Shown one piece after another: positions 12,607 through 23,158 of a stretch of DNA of 64,000 nt (positions within the stretch are counted from its first letter, which is position 1; the number at the start of each line of letters is the position of its first letter). Under the pieces are notes generated by a model that searched no databases, had not been told where the DNA came from, and saw nothing but the letters and a program-made list of their open reading frames with translations. The stretch is taken from positions 24,219,366 through 24,283,365 of the forward strand of contig NC_088777.1 of the NCBI RefSeq assembly GCF_954871325.1. Direction: 5' to 3'. A program made the position numbers and the translations under genes. Source of the stretch: Gordionus sp. m RMFG-2023. Taxonomy: Eukaryota; Nematomorpha; Gordioida; Chordodea; Parachordodidae.

Positions 12607-12707
12607 AAAGTTATATATCCAAAATAATTTTAATTTGATAATCAACCATCTTCTATAAAAAATTTTAATAACAATTATCTAAGAGGGATTTAAGTATAGG
12701 TATTATT

Positions 12708-13782
12708 TAGTGTTGTAAACGAATGCGTTCAAAATGAACGCGTTCGTGAACGAAGTTCGTTTTTTTGAAAAAAAGGTGATGAACGGCGTTCCTTTTTTTT
12801 TGACGAACTTTGAACGTGAACGCGTTCCCTTTCTTTGATGAACGCGTTCAATTTTACGTTCGTTCAATTTTAAAAACACTTTTTATTTTTATTTATTTGA
12901 AAAATTAATATTAATCCGCATTTTTTAACAAAAAAGTCTTATATTTTTATTTATTTGAAAAATTAATATTTATTTAACAAAAATGTCTTATATTTTTTAA
13001 TCAGCTGTTTTTACTTTTTCCTTTTTCATATTGCAACGTACCATAGTGCTACTGCTAGAGAAGATAAGATTAAAGTTTATTAATTTGAATATTTTATATT
13101 TTAATTTAATAGATTAGCATTTGCATGGATATAAATATTTCATCATCAGATTCTGAAAATCAAAATTCAATATTAGATGAATTAAAATTACCATGGCCCA
13201 AATATCAAAAATATTTCACTGTTTTAAAATAAATTCCGTTATATCTATTTTTTTTGACGAGGAAGAAGAGGGCAGATTGGAGGATGATAACATAGCTCAA
13301 TTTTTTGAAACAATGGATAAAACATTAAATGTTTTTAATAAATTCCCCCTTTTAAAAGAATTGTTTATCAAGTATAACACCGCAATCCCTTCATCTGCCT
13401 CTGTTGAGCGAGTTTTTAGTATAGCTAACGCTGTATTAACTGACAAGCGTCATGCATCAGATGAAAATTTTGAAAAGCAATTATTATTAAAAATTAATAA
13501 GAAAATTATTTTATAAATTTATTTTTTTATCCCTCTATTATATTGTATTTATAATTATATTATCAAAATAAAACTATTATTTTTTATCATGGCTAATATA
13601 TTGTGTTGAAAAATATAAGGCATTTATTTATATTAAATTAAATTTAAAAAAAAATTTATCATAAAATTTTGAACGTATGAACGCGTTCCTTTTTTTGAAT
13701 TTGAACGTGAACGTGAACGCGTTCGATTTTTGTCAATGAACGTTGAACGCGTTCGATTTTTTTAAAAATGTTTACAGCACTA
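12708..13782 (+). mobile_element. hAT-7 element, copy 1 (GAACGCGTTC family)
   Basis: Perfect 8-bp duplication GTATTATT (12700-12707 and 13783-13790). The ends are TAGTGTTGTAAAC and, inverted, TAGTGCTGTAAAC, followed inward by clusters of the palindrome GAACGCGTTC and its variants. The plus-strand frame 13193-13516 encodes only the hAT C-terminus: acidic linker FFDEEEEGRLEDD, then KYNTAIPSSASVERVFSIA and LTDKRHASDENFEKQLLLK. A full transposase would need about 500 more residues, so the element is non-autonomous. Confidence 0.9.
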
Positions 13783-14433
13783 GTATTATTATGTTAATAA
13801 TTATAAAATAAAAATGTATAATATACTTTAATATGTTTAACAAAGTTTGTAGAGGAGTTTGTTCAACCTTTAATAACTTTTTTACTTGTGCAATTTTGAC
13901 ATTCAGCTTGTACCTTGTACTTTTTCAGATGAATTACTTTATAAAATTTTTCATCTAGAATTTTAAGATTCAGATTTGATTCAGGAGAACCTATCTCCAT
14001 AATTTCATCTTCACCACTATAAATGTTATACATTCTACAAATAAAAAAATATTACATATAAAATATAACCTTTACTTATTTAGTTTTGGTGTTGTTATTT
14101 TTAATCTATCTATCTTTGTGATCTGTAAAATTTCCAACTAATCTTGGTTATCAAAATATTTAAAATATAGCAGGAAAAAATAAAGAAAATAAAACAAAAT
14201 TTCACGAAGAAAATAAAGTTAGATTGTGTGATATGTTTTAAACATGAATATTAAAAAGAATCTGTATCTGTATCTTTTTAAAGAAAATGAAAAAGATACA
14301 AGATTCTTTTCAAAATAAAGGATCTTAGATACAGATACTAGTATCTTATTAAAATTGTCAATAAGATACTGAGTACAAGATACAAAAGGATCTTGTACTT
14401 AAATACAAATATCCGCTATACTGCCCAACCCTG

Positions 14434-15199
14434 ATTGTCACTATCAATAAATATTACCAATTCAAATCATATATTTTACATTCATATATTTCATCTGTCA
14501 TTTCATTAAACACCTGTTAAATCTGGTGATATGAATTCCTGACTTATCTAATGAAGATTGTTGTAATCGTGGTGTTACTGTGTCTAACAGGAATAGCATA
14601 TCCTGGTAGTAAGGGCATGATATGGGATGATCACCCGCTGACCCACTTTTGAGCTTACTCAGTTTTAACCTTTCTCTGATGAAGCAATCTCTTAAATTTT
14701 CCCAAATATATTTAAGCTAGGATACTAAAATGGTATATAAATATAATACATATTCACATTTTTTACCAGGCATACCATGCTCAATAGCTAATATATCCCA
14801 TATTTTATTTATGAATATTTTTATGTTTTCATGTTTGTTATATAAGCATTCGTATTCTTTTACGAATTAAATGCCGTTTTATCTATTTTCTAAAAAAAAT
14901 TATAATTTAAATCATAATTTTAACTTTATTCATATAGGTTTATATCTTCAAAAGTCATTGATATTGAATTTATTTCAAAAATTTAAAATTATGGCATATA
15001 AAAATAATTTGTGTTAAAATCACCAATGGCAGTATTTAACAAATAAATATTTCAAAATAACGCAATAAACATACAAGGTAATCCATACGCACTACCAAAT
15101 AACTCTTGTTTCATTTATATTAGACAATGCACTCACTAAATTTGATGAGGTATAAGAATTAATTTGAAGAAAATAGGCTATTGGCATCTGGTCATTATT
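14434..15199. other. AT-rich spacer with one short GC-richer island
   Basis: Apart from the candidate exon at 14551-14652 nothing coding, repeated or RNA-like is recognisable. Confidence 0.4.
14551..14652 (+). CDS. Candidate first exon of a secreted protein
   Basis: A 33-codon frame begins with an ATG and encodes a short basic start followed by a hydrophobic run, MKIVVIVVLLCLTGIA, then YPGSKGMIWDDHPLTHF and a stop. This is what a cleavable signal peptide looks like. Base composition is clearly less AT-rich than the flanks. A donor-like GTAGTAAGG lies at about 14605-14613, so the real exon may end there and splice onward. I recognise no family and no second exon. It could be chance, but such a signal-like run in isolation is unusual in 78%-AT-type sequence. 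Confidence 0.3.
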   Translation: MKIVVIVVLLCLTGIAYPGSKGMIWDDHPLTHF

Positions 15200-15868
15200 C
15201 GTGGCTTTATTTGTTTTCATAGGTGGGCGCGGGCCTAATTTTTTATTCACGGCTCGCCCGCTCACGATGGAAATAAAAAAAATTCACGCCCATCACGCAC
15301 GAAAATTCACGGAGTTTTTAATTTCTTCTATTAAAAACTTAAGGCTTTTGAAATTCGGATCTAAAATTAACACTACCTTATGTAGTGGTGGCTAAAAAAA
15401 ATATTGTTCTGTATTTTAAGGTTTTAATTATTATTGTGTCACGTTAAGAAGGTTAACAAAATTTTACTAATTTTTGTTTCCATAGATAAACTTCATTTAT
15501 AGTGGGACGAGAATCTGCGCTCAGATTATCCGAACATTCTTTAAATATTGATAAAAATTTATCTAACTCGCGGATGATGCTGATATCAATTGTGGCTAAT
15601 CTATTTAATTCTTGCTTGCTAAACAAGTACACCTGTATTTCAGAATATGATTTTAAGAAACTCTGTATGATATATACAGAGTGATACAGAGTTCCATCTC
15701 GTTATTACATCTTGTTTAAGGTGGTGGCTTAGCATGCTATTAGCTGTAGATTGTTTAAAATATTGTACTATTTTTTTTACACCATTTATTTTTAAGGCTA
15801 TTTCAGTTAAACAATTGACAAAAATATAATGCATAATTTTATTTAGTATATGGCATGTACATGCTAGC
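15200..15868 (-). mobile_element. hAT-8 remnant (catalytic core)
   Basis: Minus-strand pieces read HILNKIMHYIFVNCLTEIAL, then SHHLKQDVITRWNSVSL (about 15800-15690), then after a break INRLATIDISIIREVDKFL-like and SADSRPTINEVYLW (about 15640-15485). The TRWNS word and the D-x-PTI-x-x-V-x-x-W word are hallmarks of hAT cores. Near 15225-15310 lies GC-rich sequence that may be its terminal region. The RTE fragment abuts it at about 15870. Confidence 0.65.
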
Positions 15869-15871
15869 GTG

Positions 15872-17310
15872 TAATTAAAAACAATGACAGATGCCTTTGC
15901 AATCAATGCAAACATTGAAACAATAGATTCCTCACAAGTCAGTGAAAAAATGTGGACAGACCTTTCATCCAGATTAATAGACACTGCCAAATCGACACAT
16001 GTCAAAACCTTGTACAACCAATAACAGAACAAGAAATAATCACATGTCTCAAGCATATGAAAAACAACAAAGCTAGGGGTCCAGATGATATTCCATTGAA
16101 ATCCACTCTATAAAATAAATAATAGAAAAAAGGTTAAGAGACATAATCGAAATAGGAGAGACTCAGTTTGGCTTTATGCCTGGAAGATCAACAAATGATG
16201 CAAACCACGCAATTAGGCAAATGAGCGAAAAATACAGGGAAAAGAACAAAAAGCTACACATGGTCTTTCTCGATCTAGAAAAGGCCTTCGATAGAATCCC
16301 AAGAAAACTTATCTGGCGGGCGCTGCGCCACAAAAAGGTTCCCGAAAATATATAAAAAAATAGGATATGTATATGGGACATATAACAATGATCCGTAGCA
16401 CAACATATACTTCAGCAGGCTTCACAATAGCCGAGGGTGTTCATCAAGGGTCTCAATTCACTTCTCTTCATTACAGTAATAGATGTATTATCACAGTCTA
16501 TACCTCAAACAGTCTCGTGGAATATGATATTTGCAGATGATATTGTGAAACTTGCCGAACCCAAGGATGAAATGAAAGAAAGATTAGTGAGTTGAATAAA
16601 TATCCTAGAAAAGCACGGACTAAAAGTAAATAGAGAAAAGACGGCGTATATGGTGATAGGAGGAGATGAAACAGAGAGCAATGATATAAATGAATGGCAG
16701 ATATTGGATATTGAAAGCTTCAAATATTTGGGCTTCACTATACAAACAAACGGCACAATAGAGAAAGAGATAAAGAGTAAAATTAATCAAGGGTGGTTAA
16801 AGTGGAGATCTTTATCTGGAGTGCTCTTTGACAAAAGAATCCCACATAAATTGAAGGGAAAAATTTACAGTTCAATAGTACAACCAACTATTCTATATAG
16901 TTTGGAAACAAGGCCAATCAAAGAATCAGACGAGAGAAGTCTACAAACTATGGAGATGGGAATACTGAGGATGATTGCTGGGGTAACAAGAAAAGATAAA
17001 GTGCGCAGTACAATAATACTAGGAAGTTTAAAGGTAGTGCACATTAAGACTAAGATAATGGTAAACAGACTTAGGTGGTATGAGCACACAATGAGAAGGC
17101 CTATGAACTACATAGGAAATAAGGTAGAGAGTTTGGAAGTGATGGGCAAACGTAAAAGAGGAAGGTCAAAACTTCAATGGCCATAAAGTTAGAGCCAATA
17201 TGAAGAAGTATAAATTAGATAAAAGAGATAGTATGAATAACATAAAGTGGAGAGAGATATTGAAGGAGCTTACCACCAGAAAAGGTGAAAGCTAAAGAGG
17301 AAAAAATAAC
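15872..17310 (+). mobile_element. RTE-clade LINE, 5'-truncated and deleted copy
   Basis: Same family as the element at 47.5-50.6 kb, in the opposite orientation. Coding starts in the linker between endonuclease and reverse transcriptase (TDAFAINANIETIDSSQ). It then jumps by internal deletion to TEQEIITCLKHMK and again to the RT fingers and palm (GETQFGFMPGRSTND, HMVFLDLEKAFD, then FADD at about 16530). The longest intact frame is 16650-17186, the thumb and C-terminal part, ending in the GKRKRGRSKLQWP word shortly before the family's shared end RKGES at about 17295. At least two internal deletions plus scattered stops and frameshifts make it dead. Confidence 0.88.
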
Positions 17311-17313
17311 TTT

Positions 17314-17524
17314 TTTATATTTATTTGAATAATTTAAAGAGTATTTATTATTTGTATTTTAAATACTAATAAATAAAAAATATTTCATATTTATTATGAT
17401 TTGAAATAAATACAAATACTTTTCACATTATATTAGATTATAAATCCAAAATCTATAATTTATTTTTGTAAACATAAATTATGTGGTCTAAGTTAGATAA
17501 AGATCTTATCTTTTTCATCTTCTT
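17314..17524. repeat. Dispersed repeat R1, copy 1
   Basis: About 210 bp nearly identical to 22949-23158, including TTTGAATAATTTAAAGAG and GTTAGATAAAGATCTTATC. No terminal repeats or coding are visible. The RTE 3' end joins it directly. Confidence 0.8.
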
Positions 17525-17905
17525 TAAAAATCGACTCAAATAGAGCTGCTTAACAACACTACTGAGAAGTCCTACCTCTGAAAATATATTGAATGGGCGT
17601 TAGTGTTGATAAAATCATTGAAAAATTATCGAAATCCTAAAGAAGATTGAATTTTAGATAAATTTATTACGTTTCTTAATATATTTTCCCCCATTTTTTA
17701 ATACAACATATTTTTTTTAATAATATTTTTGTACATAATTTATATTTCCAACACTTTTTTTATAAAGATTATAAACATTAAGTATTTGAATTTGTTAATA
17801 TTTTAAAGTCACTAGTACTAATAAATTTAAACTTAAGATATTTTTAAATAACTCCTAGAATTATTTTTTAACTGCCCCCCCCCCTTATAACGAATCCCTG
17901 CGTGT
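17525..17905. other. AT-rich spacer
   Basis: No gene or repeat seen beyond a poly-C run of 10 at about 17875. Confidence 0.4.
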
Positions 17906-17913
17906 GTACGTAT

Positions 17914-20564
17914 TAGGACTATTCAAAAACGAATTCGAATAATAAAATATACGATTTGTATTCGATTCGAATTAATTTTTTTAATAAAATAATTCATGCT
18001 CAAATATATTGATAAATTTTTTTATTACAAATTTGATTTTAAACAGAAAAAATTATAATAATATGTAATCAATAATCTGATAATAAATAATATATAATCA
18101 AGTTATAAACAAAACTAAAATGTATATTATTAATTTAATTTATAATTTAAGCCAATTTTTAAGGCAAAGAGTTTTTCTTCCTTATATGACATGCGGTTTT
18201 TTGACAAAAAATTAGTTTCAAACTGAGAAAAGCCTTTCACAAGCAATTGATGTTCCTTGTATAGATAGATAATCCCTTGCCATTTTCAAGAGTATGGAAA
18301 TCCGATATGCATTTGCCTTCCATTACATTAACGGGTCAGTATCACTCTTTGCTCTTGGTTCACTCAGATAAAAATCTATTTCACACAGTTGAATATTATT
18401 TTGGTTAAAAACAATTTATAGCCTGTTTTGTTGAATTTTATCTATATTTGTTTGACAGTTATAATTATGAGCTTATAAAATAAATCATATTTAAATGGGG
18501 GTAAATTAAATACCTGTATCTATTGTAAATCTCTTTAAATTTGTCCGTTAACTTGGATATATCAATATCATAATCAACAGATATTGATTTAAAATATTCT
18601 ACTTTAAGCCTGGGATATAATATTGTGGTTATTATTGCATCATCGGCAGTTAAATTATAATAGCCAAACAATTTATCACATGCTACTTTGAAACTGTTGT
18701 TAAAGGATTTATGCTGTTTTACAGAACAATCAAGATCACTTATAAAATTTTTAAAATCATTTGAATTAATAATTTTAGTGCTGTAAACATTTTAAAAAAA
18801 ATCGAACGCGTTCGCGTTCAACGTTCATTGACAAAAATCGAACGCGTTCACGTTCACGTTCAAATTCAAAAAAAGGAACGCGTTCAAGTTCGTGAACGCG
18901 TTCAAAATTTTATGATAAATTTTTTTTAAAATTTAAAATATAAATAAATGCCTTATATTTTTCAACCCAATATATTAGCCATGATAAAAAATAATAGTTT
19001 TATTTTGATAATATAATTATAAATACAATATAATAGAGCGATAAAAAAATAAATTTATAAAAAATTTTTCTTATTAATTTTTAATAATAATTGCTTTTCA
19101 AAATTTTCATCTGATAGGCATGAACGCTTGGCACTTAATACAGCGTTAGCTATACTAAAAACTCGCTCAACAGGGGCAGATGAAGGGATTGCGGTGTTAT
19201 ACTTGATAAACATTCTTTTAAAAGGGGGAATTTATTAAAAACATTTAATGTTTTATCCATTGTCTCAAAAAATTGAGCTATGTTATCATCCTCCAATCTG
19301 CCCTCTTCTTCCTCGTCAAAAAAAAAGGATATCTCGGAATTGATTTTAAAACAATGAAATATTTTTGATAGGGCCATGGTAATTCTAATTCATCTAATAT
19401 TGAATTTTTATTTTCAGAATCTGATGATGAAATATTTATATCCTTGCAAATCCTAATCTATTAAATAAAAATATAAAATATTCAAATTAATAAACTTTAA
19501 TCTTATCTTCTCTAGCAGTAGCACGTTATGGTGTTAATTGCAATATGAAAGAGGAAAAAGTAAAAACAGCTGATTAAAAAATATAAGACTTTTTTGTTAA
19601 AAAATTGGATTAAATATTAATTTTTCAAATAAATAAAAATATAAGACTTTTTTGTTAAAAAATGCGGATTAATATTAATTTTTCAAATAAATAAAAATAA
19701 AAAGTGTTTTTAAAATTGAACGAACGTAAAATTGAACGCGTTCATCAAAGAAAAGGAACGCGTTCACGTTCAAAGTTCGTCAAAAAAAAAGGAACGCCGT
19801 TCATCACCTTTTTTCAAAAAAACGAACTTCGTTCACAACACTAAATAATTTTAAAAGATATATTATTATTTATAAATAATTTTAATAAATTATCCTTAAA
19901 ATTAATTTTTTTTTGAAGAATTTGGTGTAGACTTTAAAAAAATGTCAATTTTATTATTTTTTTACTAAGGTGTGAATGAAACCTATTATAATGATTAATA
20001 AGAGGAGATGTTGTTTTGCCTTTACATTTTATAATACTCTTGCAATGATTGCAAGCAGTCTTTTCACCGTCTTTAAGGATTTGATATTGATCCCATATGA
20101 TTGCTCTCTTTTGTGAGGAAATTTTCTTATCTTCAACATCAAGCATAATTACATCAGAAGCATTCTCCTCTAACATAATTAGGCTAGCTAACAATAATTA
20201 TTGTAGAGATGTAATATATTTTTATATACCTCTGGTGTGTGTAATTTTTAATATAATTTATTATGAGATTCAAAAAATAAACTTTTCGTGAGATTCAAAA
20301 ATGTGGCAAATAAAATTTTTTTAAATTTGTGCTAGAATTTTTATAAACACAAACACATCACCTGTCAGATTGGATGGTCAACTAATAGAAATGACAAATG
20401 TTAGATTTATTAAACAATTTATTAAATATTTCGAATAATTCGTTTTATTCGAATCGAATAAATGATTATTCGTATTCAGATAAAACAAATAATTTATTAT
20501 TCGTATTCGTAATTATTCGATTAGATTCGAATTATTCGAATCGAACTATTTTTGAATAGGCCTA
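17914..20564 (-). mobile_element. hAT-1 element, copy 2, carrying a nested hAT-7
   Basis: Perfect 8-bp duplication GTACGTAT (17906-17913 and 20565-20572). The ends are TAGGACTATTCAAAAAC and, inverted, TAGGCCTATTCAAAAATA. Minus-strand coding: 20194-19934 is a BED finger with both cysteines kept (TACNHCKSIIKCKGK). About 18330-18180 is the decayed C-terminus (ARDYLSIQGTS). A segment at 18671-18465 (DDAIITTILYPRLKVEYF, with the hAT-type pattern of that region) is absent from copy 1. Subtracting the nested element gives about 1.58 kb, close to copy 1 but with a different internal deletion. Confidence 0.9.
18776..19843 (-). mobile_element. hAT-7 element, copy 2, nested inside hAT-1
   Basis: Perfect 8-bp duplication AATAATTT (18768-18775 and 19844-19851). 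The same site is present once in hAT-1 copy 1. It is about 1070 bp and similar to copy 1 throughout, in reverse orientation. It encodes the same C-terminal fragment on the minus strand (19377 down to about 19070), with FFDEEEEGRLEDD intact and a later frame break before the SVERVFS word. Confidence 0.92.
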
Positions 20565-20572
20565 GTACGTAT

Positions 20573-21075
20573 ATAAGGGAAATTAAAATGATGTGATTTA
20601 TATTGTAAATTATTTTTTAATAATTTAAAAAATTTAATTATATAAAAAAAATTGCCTGTAATATTAGTTGGATTTGGTTTTTATAAAGTATATTGTTAAA
20701 AATCGGTTTGAAAAAAAAAACATTCAAAACATTTTTGAGCAAAAGTTTATTTTTAAAAATTATGATTTGATCTTGAAAAATTTTTATGCATGAAAATTAC
20801 AAAAGATACTTATAAAAGATTTTAACTATTTTTTTTTCTTTATATAATATTTGACTAAAAATAAAATTACTAAATTAATAACTATTTTATTTACCTAGTA
20901 TAGTAATAAGGAAAATTAAAATTGTGTGATTTGACCAAAAATAAATGTCATAATAATTAGTGAATAATATAAAAACAATTTAACAATAAAAATATTTTCT
21001 AACGAGAGATATAAATAGTTATGAAATGGAAATGAATGATGATATAATTTTTATATATATTATTTATAATAGTCG
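20573..21075. other. AT-rich spacer
   Basis: No gene, repeat or element end recognised. Confidence 0.4.
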
Positions 21076-21226
21076 AGTTTTAAAATATTTGGCCAGGGCC
21101 GGGTTTATAGAGAAAATAATTTTTGACCTCATCCAGGTTGTTTAAAAAATCTAAACCCGGCGCCGGTAATTTTAAAAAAATTTCTAAGCCCGACCCGCTT
21201 TGGTAGAAGCCCGCAGATCTCTGATC
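21076..21226. mobile_element. hAT-2-like end fragment
   Basis: GCCAGGGCCGGGTTT, AACCCGGCGCCGG and GCCCGACCCGC words end in CCCGCAGATCTCTG, matching the right end of the GC-rich-ended hAT-2 family. The other end is not recognisable. Confidence 0.6.
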
Positions 21227-21229
21227 TAT

Positions 21230-21660
21230 CCCATCTAAACATATCTGAACCATAATATAACCAAGCCTCGAACTTAAAACTATGTAATTTGGTATTTTTA
21301 ATTTCTCATTCAAATGCAGACTATAGCGCATTTTTAGCTTAATGAATAGATAATGAGAAAATATTATTATTTTGGAATAGGATAGATTGATATAGGCAAC
21401 GCTTTTACAATACTTAATTTTAGTTATATATAATGTGATTGTGAAAAATATATATTTTATATATCTAGATATTTAAAAAAATTATGACATTTTAATAGAA
21501 ATTAAAAATTATAAATATTTTATGTTAATTTATCTAAATTTTGCATGATAATAGAGGAATTTGCTATTAAAAGCTAGTGCAACTTGTTGATACTTTAGTT
21601 AAATTTAATGGAGGTATAAAAATAATAATTAAATAAAATATCGAGCGTTAAATATAAATA
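21230..21660. other. 3' flank of the SLK-like gene
   Basis: AT-rich sequence just beyond the putative poly(A) signal. No gene seen. Confidence 0.4.
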
Positions 21661-21662
21661 AT

Positions 21663-21668
21663 TTTATT
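21663..21668 (-). terminator. Putative poly(A) signal of the SLK-like gene
   Basis: AATAAA on the minus strand (in CAATAAAATTATT) about 75 bases after the stop codon at 21744. In such AT-rich DNA the hexamer is frequent, so position rather than sequence is the support. Confidence 0.45.
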
Positions 21669-21743
21669 GATAATCATTTTTATATAAAAATTAACCTTTG
21701 TAATCAAAAGTTATGCGAGTACAAAAATATTATAAGAAATGGA

Positions 21744-22277
21744 TTAAATAGATTCAGTATAAAAAGTATCTATATCGTCGATAGGATAAAGATGATTTTC
21801 AATATCCGTTTGACTGTGAAAATCAATTATTCGGGGATTTAAATTGGTTTCGAACTTATTTTCGTATGCGTCGTTCATGAGATTATATATTTGATGTCTG
21901 TATCCAACATTGTCTTCACCATGTCCTAATGCGGATGAATCGAAGATAGCCGGAGATTGGAGATAGGGTTTTGACGATGAATTTGTCAAGTATATGTTGT
22001 GAGGGTCGTAAGCCGATTTTCGTTGATCCAACATGATATCATTATCTACCGATTCGTAAGAACTTTTTTTGAAGTATTCATTGTTTCTTCGCCCGTTGTC
22101 AAAAGATAAATTTTTGATAAAATTTTCGCTCAATTTAGATTGCGAAGAGTTGGAAAAGATAAAATTGGAGTTATTAAAAACGTTTAATGAATGGCCCGCT
22201 ATACTTTCGGCTAATGAAGCTGTATCATAAAACTCTTTTTGTTGTTGAGATTCTCTTTTAAAATCTTCTTCTAATTT
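21744..22277 (-). CDS. SLK: SLK-like gene, last exon (exon 10 here)
   Basis: Acceptor TAAAATAG at 22278-22285, phase 0. It starts KLEEDFKRESQQQKEFY, aligning with the LEEEFARKLQEQEVFF end of the vertebrate SLK coiled coil. It then continues about 160 residues rich in S, N, D and Y to the stop at 21744-21746. The tail (SLSFDNG-like serine/asparagine stretches, ending DDIDTFYTESI) has no counterpart I know in vertebrate SLK, whose protein ends about 25 residues after this point. No domain is recognised in it. The last four residues, TESI, would fit a class III PDZ ligand, which is weak evidence. Confidence 0.85.
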   Translation of the reverse strand, partial: KLEEDFKRESQQQKEFYDTASLAESIAGHSLNVFNNSNFIFSNSSQSKLSENFIKNLSFDNGRRNNEYFKKSSYESVDNDIMLDQRKSAYDPHNIYLTNSSSKPYLQSPAIFDSSALGHGEDNVGYRHQIYNLMNDAYENKFETNLNPRIIDFHSQTDIENHLYPIDDIDTFYTESI

Positions 22278-22419
22278 CTATTTTATATAGTTTAATAAAA
22301 TTTTCATAAGCCAATTTAATTAAATTATGTGATAAACTAATTAACCGATATAAAATTATAACGTTTTAAAATAATAACAATAGGTTGTGTTACCTTCAGA
22401 GTGTTAACTTTGGTTTGAT

Positions 22420-22655
22420 TCAGGTTATAGGATGAATTAATTATAAGGTTTAGGTTCGGTTCAAAAACCTTTATTGGTTCTAGTTATTTTTTACATAGAG
22501 CTTTATAAATAATTTCAATCTTATTTTATTATAAATAGGTTCCAGGATGAAAAAATTATAAAGGTTTAGGTTCGGTTCAAAAATCTTTATTGGTTCTAGT
22601 TATTTTTTATATAGAGCTTTATAAATAATTTCAATCTTATTTTATTATAAATATA
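22420..22655. repeat. Two-copy tandem duplication, about 116 bp
   Basis: The block containing GGTTTAGGTTCGGTTCAAAAA and TATTGGTTCTAGTTATTTTT occurs twice with few differences, in intron 9 shortly upstream of the last exon. Confidence 0.85.
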
Positions 22656-22948
22656 GAGGAATGTGAAAAATAAAATAGTTTAAAGTTCGTCCCAAAATTT
22701 TGGGTCAATATTTATTTGTATATCATGATAAATATAGAGAAATAAGAAATAAAAGACAATTTAAAGTTAACCCTTATGACAATTTTCATTTGTATATTAT
22801 GATTACAGCGTGAAATTAAAATAGATATATATTTGTCCAATCTTGTTCCCTGACGTGATATAATATATTTCAATCAATGCTTTTTCGACCTAAACCTGTA
22901 AAGCTGGCACCAGCCAATACTTGTATTTAAAATATAAAATACAAATAA

Positions 22949-23158
22949 TTTTATATATTTATTTGAATAATTTAAAGAGTATTTATTATTTGTATTTTAA
23001 ATACTAATAAATAAAAGGTATTTCATATTTATTACGATTTGAAATAAATACAAATACTTTTCGCTTTTTTATTAGATTATAAATCCAAAATCTACAATTT
23101 ATTTTTTTAAACATAAATTATAGGTCTTAGTTAGATAAAGATCTTATCCTTTTCATCC
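22949..23158. repeat. Dispersed repeat R1, copy 2
   Basis: Near-identical to 17314-17524. Here the left side continues with TACTTGTATTTAAAATAT, which is absent from copy 1 where the RTE element joins. Confidence 0.8.

Larger units (their letters stand above)
8544..14433 (-). mobile_element. hAT-4 element that hosts further hAT insertions
   Basis: The outer ends are CAGAGTTGGGCAG (left) and, inverted, CAGGGTTGGGCAG (right). Each is followed inward by similar TACAGATACAGAT/GATACAAG-rich subterminal sequence. The flanking octamers TACTTAGA and ATTGTCAC do not match, so the duplication is lost or the ends come from two copies. On the minus strand 14045-13800 encodes the N-terminal part with GEDEIMEIGSPESNLNLKI and the BED-type AECQNC. 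The remainder is interrupted by hAT-5 and hAT-7. Removing those leaves about 1.7 kb. An inverted, partly preserved copy lies at 50.6-52.2 kb. Confidence 0.7.

Noticed and set aside
16865-17089. Minus-strand frame opposite the RTE reverse transcriptase
   Set aside because: Antisense shadow of the real LINE frame on the plus strand; the same applies to 16163-16381 and 16505-16756.
21744-21755. C-terminal TESI as a class I PDZ ligand
   Set aside because: The residue at position -2 is glutamate, which excludes class I; only a weak class III reading remains.
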